Of a stretch of DNA of 64,000 nucleotides, positions 22,377 to 35,323 are shown piece after piece. The DNA lies in the NCBI GenBank assembly GCA_029747015.1, contig JAKOGI010000003.1, forward strand, positions 1,954,001-2,018,000. The letters are read 5' to 3'. The stretch is from Carnegiea gigantea. Its lineage: Eukaryota; Streptophyta; Magnoliopsida; Caryophyllales; Cactaceae. Within the stretch, counting starts at the first letter, position 1, and the number at the start of each line of letters is the position of its first letter. Below the pieces are notes generated by a model. That model did no database searches and was not told where the DNA came from. It worked only from the letters and a program-made list of their open reading frames with translations. Both the position numbers and the translations under genes were made by a program.

Positions 22377-22560
22377 AAATATCTATTTACAAGTGCTTAT
22401 TTGCATGCATACAACAGTTACACAAGCACATAAAATATATTTCCATACATCATTTACACAAGCATATAAATATACAACAGTTATACAAGAATGAAAATAT
22501 ATTTTATATGCTTGTGTAACTGTTGTATGCACCTAAAATGAGCACTTGTAAATATATTTT
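22377..22560. repeat. Inverted repeat (about 67-bp arms, 50-bp spacer)
   Basis: The left arm 22377-22443 (TTTACAAGTGCTTAT, then ACAACAGTTACACAAGC) is mirrored by the right arm 22494-22560 (GCTTGTGTAACTGTTGT, then GAGCACTTGTAAA). The spacer holds a third, partial copy (ACAACAGTTATACAAG). It is hairpin-capable, and could be a small foldback element. Confidence 0.65.
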
Positions 22561-23466
22561 CATACAACACCATTCGGCGTGTTTCAACATGCACCCAAAA
22601 TTAGTCCCCATCGTATAAACTCATTCAACATCATTCAGCGTGTTCCAACATATTTCAGTATGATTCAATATTTTTCAGTAATAAGCACCAATAAAGATTT
22701 GTCATATGTCCAAAATAATATGCTCTAAATTAAACTTATCTGAATTGAACGGATTTTTTTAATTTAATTGAACCTATTTTTTATTTAAAAAATTGTAACA
22801 TAATTTTTGCCGAGTTTTAATAAATATGAGAAAAAGGTCATAGCCTAATCATAGCTTTTTAGGCTGGCTAATGTGTGTGCTTGTGGTTTTTTTTTTTTTT
22901 TAAAAAACATATTAGGCTGCATTACTTATCATGCTGTAGTTAAATTTGAATTTAATCTTTTTCAATGAAAATTTAGAATTTGACTAGAAAACAAAATTAA
23001 TGTAATGTCTGTGTAGAGTATTATTTCGTTACGTTTAGACATTTTACTGATGGGTACTTGTAAGAAAAACAAAGGAAAATGAGTCCTTAAAGTAGCCCTT
23101 GGATAGTTTGTGAAAATTTTAATCAAAACTCACAAATGTATAGAACTTTTGATATGATTGTTTCGTATAAAACTTATAAAAAAAATATGCGAAATAAAAT
23201 GTTTACTAAGGTCGACCTAACACTTACTATATAAGTGGCCTCGTATGAAAGTTTTTTCAAAAATCATTTTAATTATGTGTCTTCTCTAAACTCAAATTTT
23301 GATGTTAATTAAATGTAGGCGGTTTCCTTCCCTATTTGCTTAGATTACAAAACCTTACTATTTTATTCGTTATCGCTAACACAATTTTCAGTGAAGTGAA
23401 ATCTCACACTTTTATTTATTTATTTTTTTAAGGATAGATGCACTTGCGAACAAGATCTTCTCATAA
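22561..23466. other. AT-rich intergenic DNA
   Basis: Contains repeated short phrases around CATTCAGCGTG/CATTCGGCGTG near 22570-22640 and a poly(T) run near 22886. No gene seen. Confidence 0.45.
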
Positions 23467-24588
23467 AGGCGATGTTTAACAAACAGTTAGTTATTTACAT
23501 TAGCTGTTGACTATTAACTGTTTAAATTAGCTGTTTGTATTAGTTATTTATACAAAGACGGTTTGGTAAAGTTAGTTATTTCTAAGAAAAATGTTCGGTA
23601 AAATTTCATTTATATCCTTATCTTTAAATGCTTCTTAATGGAACATATTTTTTATTTATTGGTCAATTTTCTTTTTAAAAAGAATTAAATTGGTGTCATA
23701 TGTATAAAATAAGTTCATTTGTGGTCACAAAAAAAAATTATTAATAAAACTTTACTTTCTTACTAAATTCTACATAACTTGTATTTGATCATCTATTTTA
23801 TTTCTTTTCAATTTGTAATTATGTAAATTATATGATGCCAAAACTTTATAACATTATTTTATTGTTTTTTAGATTTTTTTGGTTTACAAATTGAAATTGA
23901 AATTTATACGAATTTCTAATAATTTTATCTTCATTGCATTCAATTCATGCAAAACATAGTATCAAATTTTATTATTTTGTATCGATCCAAAGCTCATTGT
24001 CTAGATAATCAGAAGGGGAACTGAACAATCTAAAGGATAAATATCAAACGTTCACAAAGGTGTATGGTGAGAACCAAATAAGCTTCATACAATATACTAG
24101 CAAAATTAGAAAATCTACACTAAAAAGTATACTACTCGGCTAAAAAAAAAATATAAATAATGAAAGAGATAATGCAACTTCAATGGTTTGTTTTTGTCTC
24201 AAAAAAATAAAAATAAATAAAATAATTCTACTCTTGTTAATAAGTTCTAACAGGTTCAAACGCTATTAGTATACGCTTTCAAGAAACACTTTATAATACT
24301 ATAAACTCTTTCTATTTCACAAAAATAATATTTTATAAATATAATTTAATGACATGTAATATAATTCATTTAAATTCATGGGCAATTGTGTTATTTCTTT
24401 TTTAAAAAAAAAAAAAACTCTTTTGAAAATGCTAATGGAAATAACCTTTAAAAAAAAATTATTTGGGGCTAATAGCTGTTTCAAAAAGCTATTGTTACCA
24501 AACACTTACTTGACTGTTTCACTTTGTCAAAATAGCTAAAACATCCCCAGAAGCTTCTTTCCCCAAAATGTTGTTACCAAACACCCCT
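23467..24588. mobile_element. TIR-type non-autonomous element (candidate)
   Basis: The left end GGCGATGTTTAACAAACAG and the complement of the right end, GGGGTGTTTGGTAACAAC, are imperfect inverted repeats. Similar TGTTTGGTAA and AGCTATT phrases recur just inside both ends. The 341-bp element at 57455-57795 carries comparable ends. There is no ORF inside the 1.1 kb. The target duplication is not clear. Confidence 0.4.
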
Positions 24589-24846
24589 AAAGTCCAAGCC
24601 TAATTGATTTGGCATGTTCTTTTTAATTTGTTACAAGTAACTTACTTATTCATTAGTGGTCATTAATGATTAAATAATACAATCAAAATATAATTAAGTA
24701 TTGATGAGTTTTGATTGTTGCTAATGAGTGCTTCTAATATGCGTATTAAATGTTACTAACAAGTACTTCTATTAAGTTGAAAAGATCCAACATGCCTTCA
24801 ATGAGCACAGAGTTACTTGTTATTAGGTTGCCTCCACAAAAAGTAT

Positions 24847-24851
24847 ACAGG
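24847..24851. repeat. Target-site duplication ACAGG, left copy
   Basis: It directly precedes the solo LTR and is repeated at 26226-26230. Confidence 0.85.
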
Positions 24852-26225
24852 TGTTGAGGGAAAAAAACAAACAGAGTTTTAATATTTATAAACTCTAAGT
24901 GCAACGTGTATCGTTGAGTACTTGGGGTGTTGTCCACAGGAAATTATGTTTCTAACTACCAAGGCTAACTAAAGCGTCTCGAGTTAGACGAAATCAAAAG
25001 AAAACAAAGGGTAACCTAAACTATGCTAACAAACATAGAAAAGGGAACTTGGAGTTGTGATTTGACCAATGAATGAATCAACTAACCAAGATAAGTCCTA
25101 ACCTACCCAAACTACATGACAAACTAGAGATGATCGGTTGCACCATCAAAGACTACAAAAGCCCTCTCTCAAGAGTCATGAGCTAGTCTAGTTAGTGTAA
25201 CCACCTATTTTCATGGGGTTAGCCCAATTAGACCACAAAACTAGTAACCCCGGACCTAACTCGATTCGAATACTATTTTCATGTCCCGAACTCGACTATT
25301 CCCTCTCCCATACTAGCTAATTGACCTCACCTCTCAGCATAAGTCAATCGCCCAAAAATATGGATGAAGGTTCTCTCAAGCATTTCATTGAACACTTGGC
25401 GGGCGTGAAGGAAAACTCTAAATTGTAGGCATAGATTGGGTATAGTTAGGTCAAATACAAGACTAATTAGCCTTCAAGAGGCTAATCACAATCTAAGCCA
25501 ATACAATATACCAATTAAACATCACAAATACATGAAAACCTAAATTAACAAACAAGAACATGAACTTGAAGAACAAAACAAAGAGAATGAAATCAAACAA
25601 ATCTAAACAACTAAATAACATGAATTAACAACAAAAATTAAACATATACACTAAACAAAACAAATACAAGAATTAAACCAATAAAACATAAATAAGAACA
25701 ACAATGAAATAAATAGAGAAAGGGGAAGAAAACTTAGTCTTAAATTGATGAAGGAACTTGAAATCCAAATGTTGAATCCAAGATTACAATCTTCAATCCT
25801 AAACTAATCCTCTTTATTTACTAAAATCTAACCTAAACTACCGTAAAAATCGCTAGAGAGACGTCCAAGCAAGCCCCCGTGCGACTCCCGAACGACCCCC
25901 TGCAAAAACTGGCTGAACAGGGCTTTTATGGCGAAACTGGGCCCGACGCACGGCCGTGCCACCACGTACAGCCGTCGCCTGGCCGTGCTGGCCGTGCGTG
26001 GCTTCGGCCATCGGTGCACGGCCGTGCATCCCTGTAGGACGGCCGTTTTCTGCTGTTTTTCGCCGGTTTGTCCCATCTTCGCTCCTTTTCGCGATGTTTG
26101 CTTGATTTGGCGTTATTTCCTACAAAACATAAATAAAATAAGGTAAAATCCTAAAGATTAAGTTATTATACGAGCTAAAAATGGGTGAAAGAGGCATGTA
26201 AAATGGGGCAATTTATCGCCTAACA
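24852..26225 (-). repeat. Solo LTR of the TR-GAG element family (1374 bp)
   Basis: Read on the minus strand it starts TGTTAGGCGATAAATTG and ends CCCTCAACA. It is collinear along its whole length with the LTR at 3815-5233, including the CACGGCCGTG palindromes at about 25948-26045. The perfect 5-bp duplication ACAGG on both sides and the absence of any interior sequence show a solo LTR left by LTR-LTR recombination. It is clearly more diverged than the two LTRs at the window's left end, so it is older. Confidence 0.92.
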
Positions 26226-26230
26226 ACAGG
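26226..26230. repeat. Target-site duplication ACAGG, right copy
   Basis: An exact match to 24847-24851. Confidence 0.85.
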
Positions 26231-27925
26231 CCTGTTCTCTTCAACTTATTATTATTTTTTTAGCAGACGTTTAGTTTAATTCAGTTCAATTCACCAAAAA
26301 TAAATTCATTTTAATTTAATTTAGCAAAAATAGGTTCGACTCAACCCCCCCCCCAAAAAAAAGATAGCTTAGCAGGATAAGTTTAATTTAGCAAACATAG
26401 GTCCAGAATTTAACAAAAATATATGTAATTTAGTGTAGTCTAAGCCATCGAAAAGAAATTTAATTTAGCAAAAATAAATTCAATTTAGTGTAGTTCAAAA
26501 CTTGGAGCCACTTCAACTCAAATTTGTTCAAGAAAAACAAGGTGAAAAGTGGGGGTTAAGTAATTTTGATCGCATCATACTACTTTTGTAATTTAATACA
26601 TGAGTATAATCTCATTAAAAATAAATGGAATAGAATGAGAAATCCTCTATATATATCATCGTATGAATTTGTTTATAAAGAAACTATTCGCATGGAGACT
26701 ATTTCCAAAAACACAATTAATTGACCGCCAATCTAAGGTGTTGGTTTGACCTTAAAAAAAAACCCCCAGTTATTGGTTTTTAAAATCATTTTTTAATAAA
26801 AAGTCTTAGTTATTGGTTAATTTTTAAAATGCAATTAAATTATGTTCCTGATGTCTTATAGCAGGGAATTAAATTGTATTGTTCAAGTTGGATGCTGGTA
26901 GGCATGTAACTAAGGGTTGTTTTGTTCAAGGATGTTATTTATGTATTTGCATACTGAGCTCAAAATTCAATTTAGAGAGGATTGTAAATTATTGATAGTT
27001 GATCAATTTGTGTATTAATGTTATTATTTAGGATCATGTTAAGGGAGTTTGGCAATATTCAAATATAAATTTATATTTAATCTGATCCAAATGAGATGGT
27101 GAAAAGCTATATTTATATTTATATTTATATTTATATATTGGACCAATAATTGTGTTTCTTTTTTTTAATTTCTGAAGCAGACCAATGATTAAAAAATGTT
27201 ATTGTAGCTTATTTATAACTTTTATTGAACCCGTAACATTAACCTCCAAAACCCAAAAAAAAGCTTATTTGCTGTGCGATTCCATCAATATGTTTTCAAT
27301 CAAGCATTGTTACTTTTTAATTCTCACATTTTGAATTCCAATTTTGATATTTTTGACTAAATAGTTCAATATTTTCTCCATTCATATCGATTGGTTTGAA
27401 ATTGGAGCGAATGCACTGTGCGCAGGAAGCACATATGTATATGGGATGTTTACTTGATACACAATAGAGGGATGAGAAAATATGGTGTAAATGTATGTTT
27501 TCTAGAGAAGGAAACAATAAATGGTAGAAATTCATAGCTTAAGGAAAGGTCAAAATCAAGCTAATTCATAGAGGGTTCATTTGTTCTTAATAATTTCGAA
27601 TTATGTCCGTGCATATTATTGTCTCTAATTAGACTTTTCCACCTCTAGAATTGGTTATTTTGATTATCGTTTACTTGATATCCTTACATACTTGGGTATA
27701 TGATTTTGGCTTTTGATGTATGCTATTCACACAACACCAAAAAAAAAAAAAAATCATTGATTATGCAATGCTGTCAATCTATGAATTTCGTAGATTTTTT
27801 TCGGGAGTGGGACATGAAGAGATATAATTTTCCCAACCTATACAAATACTCTAACTATATTTGATTAGTTTTTATTTTAAAGAAAAAAATATTAATTTTA
27901 CCGCACACGGTACATCGTACATGTC

Positions 27926-27974
<49 letters not shown>

Positions 27975-28758
27975 AACCATATTAGTTGCTATCACTTAAT
28001 TGTTGAAAAGTTGGCATTTTCCTCGTGATTATGACGTAACTTTTCATGACTCGGCCCCTCTTTTTTATTTGTGTATTTTTTTTTTTTTAAAGAACCGGGA
28101 TCCACCATTTTATCACTTTCATTTGTCAAATATTTTGCCAAAGTTGGTGCCAAACATCTTTAATTAAAATACAGCAACTTGCAAAAAATATTATGATAAC
28201 GAAGTTGGCTTTTGTATAACTTAGTATCTAGGTTTTTGTTAGCAGTCTTTATGTTTTATTCTTAATATTTCTATTATTCCCCTATAGACAAAAAAAAAAA
28301 GATATAATTAATTAATAGATTTTTTAGATTAATAATAAAAGAAAATTTTCTTCTCCACATATTGAATCTACATCCTATCATGATGAACCATCGCTTAGCC
28401 ATTTCCAGCATTTTGTCTCAAGTTGTTTTTAATCGAGAATTTAAGGTAATTAATTACCCCTTTTTTTTCTTTTCCCCCCCGATTAACCATGCAGCTATGG
28501 CTACCAAATGCCATAATACAGCAAGACTCAACCAAAAAGAAAAAAAAAAAAAAATCCTAAGCAAAAGTAGAACACATCTAATTAATTACCTTTCAAAATC
28601 AAGTCCGATCATTTCATTTATGTAGAAAACTTCATGATGAAGACTTAACTATTGATGTTTTTATTTAATTTGATCAATAACAAATCATTTGACTTTTGTG
28701 AGCTAGTTAAATGAACTTGTTTTTGAAAAAAAGGAAACATTATTTTTTTTGTTTTTAA
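26231..28758. other. AT-rich intergenic DNA with short repeats
   Basis: 26260-26500 holds imperfect repeats of TTTAATTTAGCAAAAATA. An ATATTT run lies at about 27111-27140 and a TAA microsatellite at 27928-27970. No coding region of substance is seen; the longest frames are short and lack domain motifs. Confidence 0.5.
27928..27970 (+). repeat. TAA microsatellite (about 14 units)
   Basis: An uninterrupted trinucleotide run, read directly from the sequence. Confidence 0.95.
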
Positions 28759-29330
28759 GGGCCTGTTCTTTTTATGGGTAAATTAGGGTGGGTAAAAAGG
28801 CGAAGCAGGTTGAGGTGGGTTGAAGTTGGTTTTTTTTTTTTGAGGTGGATTGAAGTAGGTTGAAGTGGGTTAAAGTTGGTATATTTTTTGCTGTGGGTTG
28901 AAGTGGGTTAAAATAATAAGAATGTAATTATGTGTGATAATTTATGAAGTAATTGTAATTTTTAGTGCATTTTTTTGCCGAATGATAATTTTACAATTTT
29001 GTAATTATTTTTCTGGAAGTTAGATGCCGGTACAACTTGTCAATTATTTTTGACGATTTGGGTTACAAAATTTATTGATGACAACTTTTTATATACAGGC
29101 CTTTTTTTTCATGGGTAAATTTGATAATACTAACCTTAACTCAGTTCAACCTACTTTAACCTACTTCAATATATTTAAACTCACTTTAACTTATTTCAAC
29201 CCACTTTCACTATCAACTAAAGTTTAATTTATGACGTTAAAAAAATTCAACCTACTTCAAACCCCTCAACCTACTTTAACCCACCTCACCCTTTTACCCA
29301 CTCCAATTTACCTACAAAAATAATAGGCCC
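28759..29330. mobile_element. Foldback/MITE element B (GGGCCTGTTCTTTT ends)
   Basis: The left end GGGCCTGTTCTTTTTATGG is mirrored by the right end, whose complement starts GGGCCTATTATTTTTGTAGG. Both arms are filled with the repeat GGTTGAAGTGGGTTGAAGT on one side and its complement on the other. It is 572 bp with no ORF. The same ends and fill recur at 29628, 45219/50800, 51122, 52566, 53578 and 54264. Confidence 0.7.
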
Positions 29331-29627
29331 ATATTTGAAAATTCAGATGTAACATAAGAAAATAGTATGATCGTAATTATTACAAAATATATCAGCAATA
29401 TAAATTTGTTGTTAATTTTAAAATATAGGAGGTAGCACTGATGCGTACTTAAATGTTTTACGTCGTTTAATTTGTACGATGTATTCCTGTAATCATTTCC
29501 ATATCTCAATATCTTCATTTGTGTCTTACGTTTACAAATGATTCCCGAAGGTATGGATTTTGAACATGATAAGAAATTATCAAATTTCATAGTGGCAGAT
29601 GGATAACTTTTTTTGCTAATTTTTTTA
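29331..29627. other. Short spacer between two foldback elements
   Basis: About 300 AT-rich bases with no recognised feature. Confidence 0.45.
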
Positions 29628-30047
29628 GGTCATGTTCAACATAAACCCACTTCAATCTACTTTTATTATTTTAACCAAGTTCAATTTATCACGTAAAAAA
29701 AATTCAATCCACTTCAATTTACTTCAACCCACCTAAACCTACTTCAACCTACCTTAACCTAATTCATCTTTTTACCTACCCCAATTTATTTATAAATTTT
29801 CACCATTTTCAAATCAAACTACTTTGCAAAAATAATTAAATCTCACATGATACTTTACAAATTATTAAAGTTATGAAGGGGTGGGTTGAAGTTAGTTGAA
29901 GTGGGTTAAAGTAGGTTGAGGTAGGTTGAAGTGAGTTGAGGTTGATAATTTTTTTGAGATAGGTTGAAGTTAGTTGAAGTAGGCTGAAGTAGGTTAAAAT
30001 GGGTTGAGGTTGATAAATCCAAAAGGACATACGAAAAGAACAGGGCC
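29628..30047. mobile_element. Foldback/MITE element C
   Basis: The right end CGAAAAGAACAGGGCC is the complement of the family's GGCCCTGTTCTTTTCG end. The left end GGTCATGTTCAAC is a diverged copy. The left arm has TTCAACCTACTTCAACC-type repeats and the right arm their complement, around a centre near 29800-29860. Confidence 0.6.
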
Positions 30048-31456
30048 TAATTGCGATATTTTTGCATTTTTAAAAAAGAAATTCGTCTTCATAAGAAAGA
30101 AAAATGAAAGACTTAAACTTTAGTGTGTGTAATCTTATGTTTCACAACCAAAAAAAGAATCTTAAAAAGTAGAATAATGCTCTTGGGACTTAAAAACCTT
30201 TTGGAATTGAAGTTGCATTGCATTTAGCTTTGTTTCTTAAATTGTTGGGTTCTGATTCGTTTACACATATATATGCACATGATTCATTAATGCATACACA
30301 TCAATGCTGTTTCATTGATTTGTTTCCTTGTTTTCCATCGTTTCATGGGGAAAAAACAAAGCATGCTAATTTGGCAACAGTAGATCCATGCCAAATGCAC
30401 CATCTTATGTTTTTTACGAATTGATAAGTTTAATAATTTGAAAGGAATTTTATTTATATGCGTTTATTATTGTCTGATATCTTCATTCTTACAAAGTTTT
30501 TTTTTTTTTGGGTCCTTTTTGATCCTGCTACAAAGATCTTCATAAATATCAAACAAAATACATACCAATATATACAATTGTCTTATTTAAACCATTCAAC
30601 CAAAAAAAATTAAACCATATCCAACTACATAATAGGTAATCAATCCCTTTTTTTTTCCCTGTTGGGTAACTATTAATGTAACATTTGTTGTAACAAAAAA
30701 AGAAAAGAAATTACAAAATAACATGACATTAGTAAAACATTAAAGAATACAAGAGAGCAAATCTCGCTTACATAACCCGGAACAAAAAACTTACTGGATT
30801 TTTTTTTTAAAGATTATTCGACAATAAGTATTTGTTCGGCAACCAACATGACCAATCAATTTTGTTCGTTTTTTTATGTGACAAATGTGAAATTGATGCC
30901 TTATAATAAGTTTTTATCGATCAAATACTCTTACTCAAGAGAATTTAAAAGGTAAATTAACTAGTCATCAGGATAATCAACCACCCAGAAAGCCTAAAGC
31001 CATGTTGGCAGAGGCAAATGTATGTGGACAAAACCTAGGTTCGGGCAACAGTTAGCCAAAAATCATTCATAGTTTTGTATCAAAATCCTTTTAAATTTTT
31101 ATTATGGTCTATATAAGTTGATATTATCAATTTTAGAGAAACTTAAAGTGAGTCTCCACAAAATTTCTATATTGCCATGAACATGCCGGCGGGGAATACG
31201 CATGTATATGTGTCTATAGATGATTTATGCAACTGAAATTTCTTTTCTTCACTTGTTGGAAATCTGTTGTCGGATTTTTTGGTCAACAACGATCAATCTT
31301 AACGTTACAAACTCTGCAATACAGAATGCGTACACCAGATAGGCATGTTTCTTTGAAGATCTTAGACATGTCAAGAATTCTACAGCCATCACGGAGGAGG
31401 AAAATGCAAGCTTTGAGCATCTACCTGTAGATGGTGTGTGATTGCAGAGCTTTTAT
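30048..31456. other. AT-rich intergenic DNA
   Basis: Homopolymer runs (T at about 30498-30510) and short unsupported frames only. No gene or element termini seen. Confidence 0.45.
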
Positions 31457-34290
31457 GCAACAGCAACTCCTAATGTAGGTCCCGTTTTTTGTGGGGTCTA
31501 CGGAGATCCAAATATAGGCAGTCTTACCTCTATGTGTATTATTGCTGATAGAGAGACCGTTTCCAATAGATCCACGTAAAATGTTTTAAGAAAATATTTA
31601 CAAGTTGAAAATCGATTGGTAAATAAAATGAACAACAGATAAGAGTTGTGCGTACCTTGAGCAGCAAATGGCAACATAGTACTAGTCTGGCTAATAGCAG
31701 TCTATACTTAAACAATTGGAAATGGGGGAATGATAACGTAGATGCAATGAATATACTACTTAAGCAATCACATATTCGATAATAATAACCCTACGAAGAT
31801 CTATCTACTAGCCTACAGGATTGCATCAAACGCTAGACAGAATAATAGCCAGCATCAACGCAACAAAAAATCACTCCTTTAACAAAAGTCAAAGGATGCG
31901 CTACCTATGATGTACAACCTTAATCCTAAATCTCAACAAACTTCTATCCTACTTCACGTCCTCCATTAGTCCTATAAAATTCAAATCATATTTAATCACA
32001 TCATTCCGACTTTTCTTTGACCGTCCTCTCTCATACATTCCGAAAGGTTATCGTCTTACACCTCCTCACTGGTGTATTCATACTTTTTCTCTTAACATGA
32101 CAAAACTGCCTTAGTCTGGTTTCCATCATCTTATTTTCTATGGGCGCAACTCTAACTTTCTCTCTAATCACTGCATTTCTAATTCTATATAATTTTGTAT
32201 AACCACATATCCATCGACTTATTCTTATCCTGCGACAACTTGAGTCTTATTGATTGGCCAACACTCTGAACCATATACTGAAATTGGTCTGATTACTATG
32301 GTATAAACTCTCGCTTTCAATCCTACATAAATTTTCTCATCACACAATACTCCAGAAGCATTCTTCGATTTTTGCCATCTCATATAATACGTTGGTTAAT
32401 TTCTTCGTCAATATCTCATTTCTCCCCAATGATCGAGCCTAGTTACCTGACTTCTCGGACGTTGGTATTGCCACACCACCCATGATGACTCTTCGCCTCC
32501 TGCTTCCTCACCACTAAACCCATGTTCTAAGTATTCATTCTTTGATTTACTCAATCTAAATCTCCTAGATTCTAAGGTATATCTTCATTGCTCTAACTTG
32601 CTGCTAAGTCCACCCCTAGTCTCATCTATAAGAACAATATCATCAGTAAACAACATACACCATGGTACATTCTCTTAAATCCCTTTTATGAGCTCATCCA
32701 TAACAATGGTGAAAAGAAATGTGCTGAAAGCTAAACCTTGATGGAGTCCAATGTCAATAGAAAAGTGCTATGTGTCTCCTTCTGAGGTCCTAACACTTAT
32801 TTTTACTCTCTCATATATATCCTTGATAACTTGGACATATGCCACTGACACCTCTTTCTTCTCCAAACACTCTCACAATACCTCACACGGTACTCTATCA
32901 TACACTTTCTCTAGATCGATGAACACCATGTGGAGATCATTTTTTCTATCTCTATGCAATTCCATGAGCCTTCTTATAAGATGGAGTGCTTATGTCGTCG
33001 ATTTACCTGACATAAAACCAAACGGATTTTTCAAAATTAAATCATCCTTTCTCAACCTTTTCTCAATCACCCTGTCCCAACACTTCACAATGTGACTAAG
33101 TAGTTTAAAACCTTTATAGTCATGACAATCTCAGATATCACCCTTGTTCTTGTAAAATGGGATGATTATACTGATTCTCCATTTACGCGACATCTTTGCT
33201 ATCCTAAAAATGACATTAAAAAGCCCTGTTAACCACTCTACTCTCTTTTCACCCAAACACTTTCAGATTTCCAAAAGAATACGGTCTGGACCTAGAGACT
33301 TCATTTTCATCAACGCGTCTCTAACTTCCTCTTTGCCAATACGACTGCAGAACCTATAGTTTTGTTATCCCTCCCGATCCCCTCTCTCATTACTCTGGTA
33401 ATACTCATTTATCTTGCCATTAAAGAGTAAAGAAAAGCAACTTCGCCATCTCTCCCTTATTTTTGCCTCCTCTACGAAGACCTTATCATCATCATCATCT
33501 TTGATGCACCTTATATTTCCCAAGTTTCTTGTTTTCTTTTCCGTCCGCCTTGCTAACGGGAAAGCATCGTTCTCACCTTCTTTTGCCTCTAGTCTCTGAT
33601 ATAACATTTCATATGTGTTGTCTTTGCTATAGTGATAGCTTTCTTTGTTATCTTTTAGCAACCTTGTACTTTGCTTCTTTCCCTCCGTCTGTTCTACTGT
33701 CGATCAGGGCGGCGTGTGCATCTTGTTTCTCCTTAACTTTCCCTTTCGCCTCTTCATTCCACCACCAGACTCCTTTTATTTTGCCTCCACCTCCTTCAGA
33801 GATTCGTAAGACCACCTTAGCTGACCTTCGAATGCACTCAGTCATTGCTTCCCACATTGTGTCTGCATCTTCTACTTGTTTCCAACTCCCTTCTACTTTA
33901 ATCTTCTCCGATAATTTAGTCGCATTCTCTATAGTAAGATTCCACCATTTAACTCTACGATCTCCTACACTTCTCTTCTTCATTTTTGACCTTTTAATCG
34001 CCACATCCATTAACAATAGTCCATGCTGAGTCCTCAAATATTACTGGGTATCACTTTACAATATTTATACAACACCTTATTGTTCGCCCTAATTAGAAAG
34101 TAGTCAATTTGAGTCTTATTAGTGCCACTCCTAAAGGTCACCAAATAGTCCTCTTTCTTCTTAAATAAGAGGTGACAATCATCAAGTCATACGCAATCGC
34201 AAAGTGCAGAATTGAGACTCCTCCACTATTTCTTTCACCAAAATCAAAGCCTCCATGCGTCACATCATCCCGATTGTAGAACTTGTATGA
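31457..34290 (-). mobile_element. RTE-type LINE remnant (copy 1)
   Basis: Read on the minus strand it runs from the end of an endonuclease domain through the linker and reverse transcriptase to a 3' end with TTG-rich tail sequence near 31457. The 3' end (TAGGTCCCGTTTT…GGAGATCC on the plus strand) aligns with that of the copy at 58657. The 5' end is truncated, as is usual for LINEs. Confidence 0.8.
31640..34290 (-). pseudogene. RTE LINE endonuclease-RT ORF, copy 1, heavily mutated
   Basis: In order on the minus strand: an endonuclease C-terminus with FDFGERN-like and SILHFAIAYDL blocks near 34250-34180; the linker MWEAMTECIRRSAK near 33850; LYQRLEAKEGE and ARRTEKKTRNLGNIRC near 33610-33500. 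RT blocks follow between about 33090 and 32600, including [26 protein letters not shown] and WCMLFTDDIVLIDETRGG. The catalytic FADD block reads FTDD. Many stops and shifts make it non-functional. The linker and RT are those of the RTE-type LINEs widespread in plants. Confidence 0.75.
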
Positions 34291-34918
34291 TAAACAATTA
34301 ATTGTAACAATAGATCTCTTAAAAACTCCAACAAATTCATCTATAAATCAAGGGCGATTTTTTTCTTGTGAAGAAGAAAGAATTTTAAAACGTCTTACTT
34401 ATGTCGTAAAACCTTCTATATAATGATATTAATTTTGATTCTTTTTTCATAGATTTTTTTTTTTTTCATAATTACACATGGTTCCTATACTAATATTATT
34501 TATTGGAAAAGAAGTCTTAATGTTCCCCCCCTTCCAAAAAAGGGGCTAACTAGGTTGACCATGTGAAGGATCCAATAAGAGGCGGTTCATTTATCCATAT
34601 TTTAAAAAGATAATATTATATCTGACTTCTTATTATTATTGTTGTTGTTGTTATTGTTATATTAATTTTTTATCTTAGACAGGCCAAACAAATAATATTT
34701 AAAAACCAAATTATAAGTCATTCCCTCCAAATTTTTCAATCCCCAGATCATCATTTCACTTTTGATAAACCAAGCACGTCTTATACATACCTTCGCATCT
34801 TTCAATTAAGTAGACAGACATATCCAGAATCCCACGTGAGAAATGACATGTGATAAATTTAATTTGTTAAGGTCGAACAGGATATTCAAATCTTTAATCA
34901 CTCAACTTTGTCGAAGAC
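34291..34918. other. Intergenic DNA
   Basis: AT-rich with a TTATTATTATTGTTGTTG-type run near 34630. No gene seen. Confidence 0.45.
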
Positions 34919-35323
34919 AAGAGCACAAACGGTAATACGCTCGAGAGGAAGAAAAGGAGGAGAGAGAGAGTGGTGAGGCGAGGAAAGTTTTGCAGCAACA
35001 AGCTTGTGCCTCACGTCTTACGGGAAGGTTCAGACCAGTGAGTTTCTTCGTGAGGGTGCTTTGTTTTTTTAAAATATTTTTTTATTAGTTTTTCTTTTTT
35101 TAATTCTAAAAATAAAGATGTGTATTATGGAGTGAATTTATAGGTATTATTTTATTGTTAGATGTAGGATTTATAGGTATTATTTTATTTGATGAAGCAA
35201 AATAGTGATCCTTTCACTGGAGAGAGTAAGGATTGTGAGGTAAAAATTGAAGAGAGAATTGACGTAGTAGTAATAGGTCCCATCGGTGAGGTAAAAAATT
35301 AACTCACTATTGTATTTGCTCTT
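34919..35323. mobile_element. MITE-like element with AAGAGCA ends (candidate)
   Basis: The left end AAGAGCACAAACGGTA and the complement of the right end, AAGAGCAAATACAATA, match at 12 of 16 positions. The interior has a purine-rich GAGGAGAGAGAGAG block and no ORF. A similar AAGAGCAAAAATTAG end occurs at 44710. The target duplication is not evident. Confidence 0.4.

Noticed and set aside
26231..26520. Another foldback copy, because GGCCTGTTCTCTTCAAC follows the solo LTR
   Set aside because: The interior fill differs from the family and no opposite end was found.
32751..34029. Plus-strand frames of 65-166 codons
   Set aside because: They are antisense to RTE LINE coding sequence; the minus strand gives recognisable LINE blocks.
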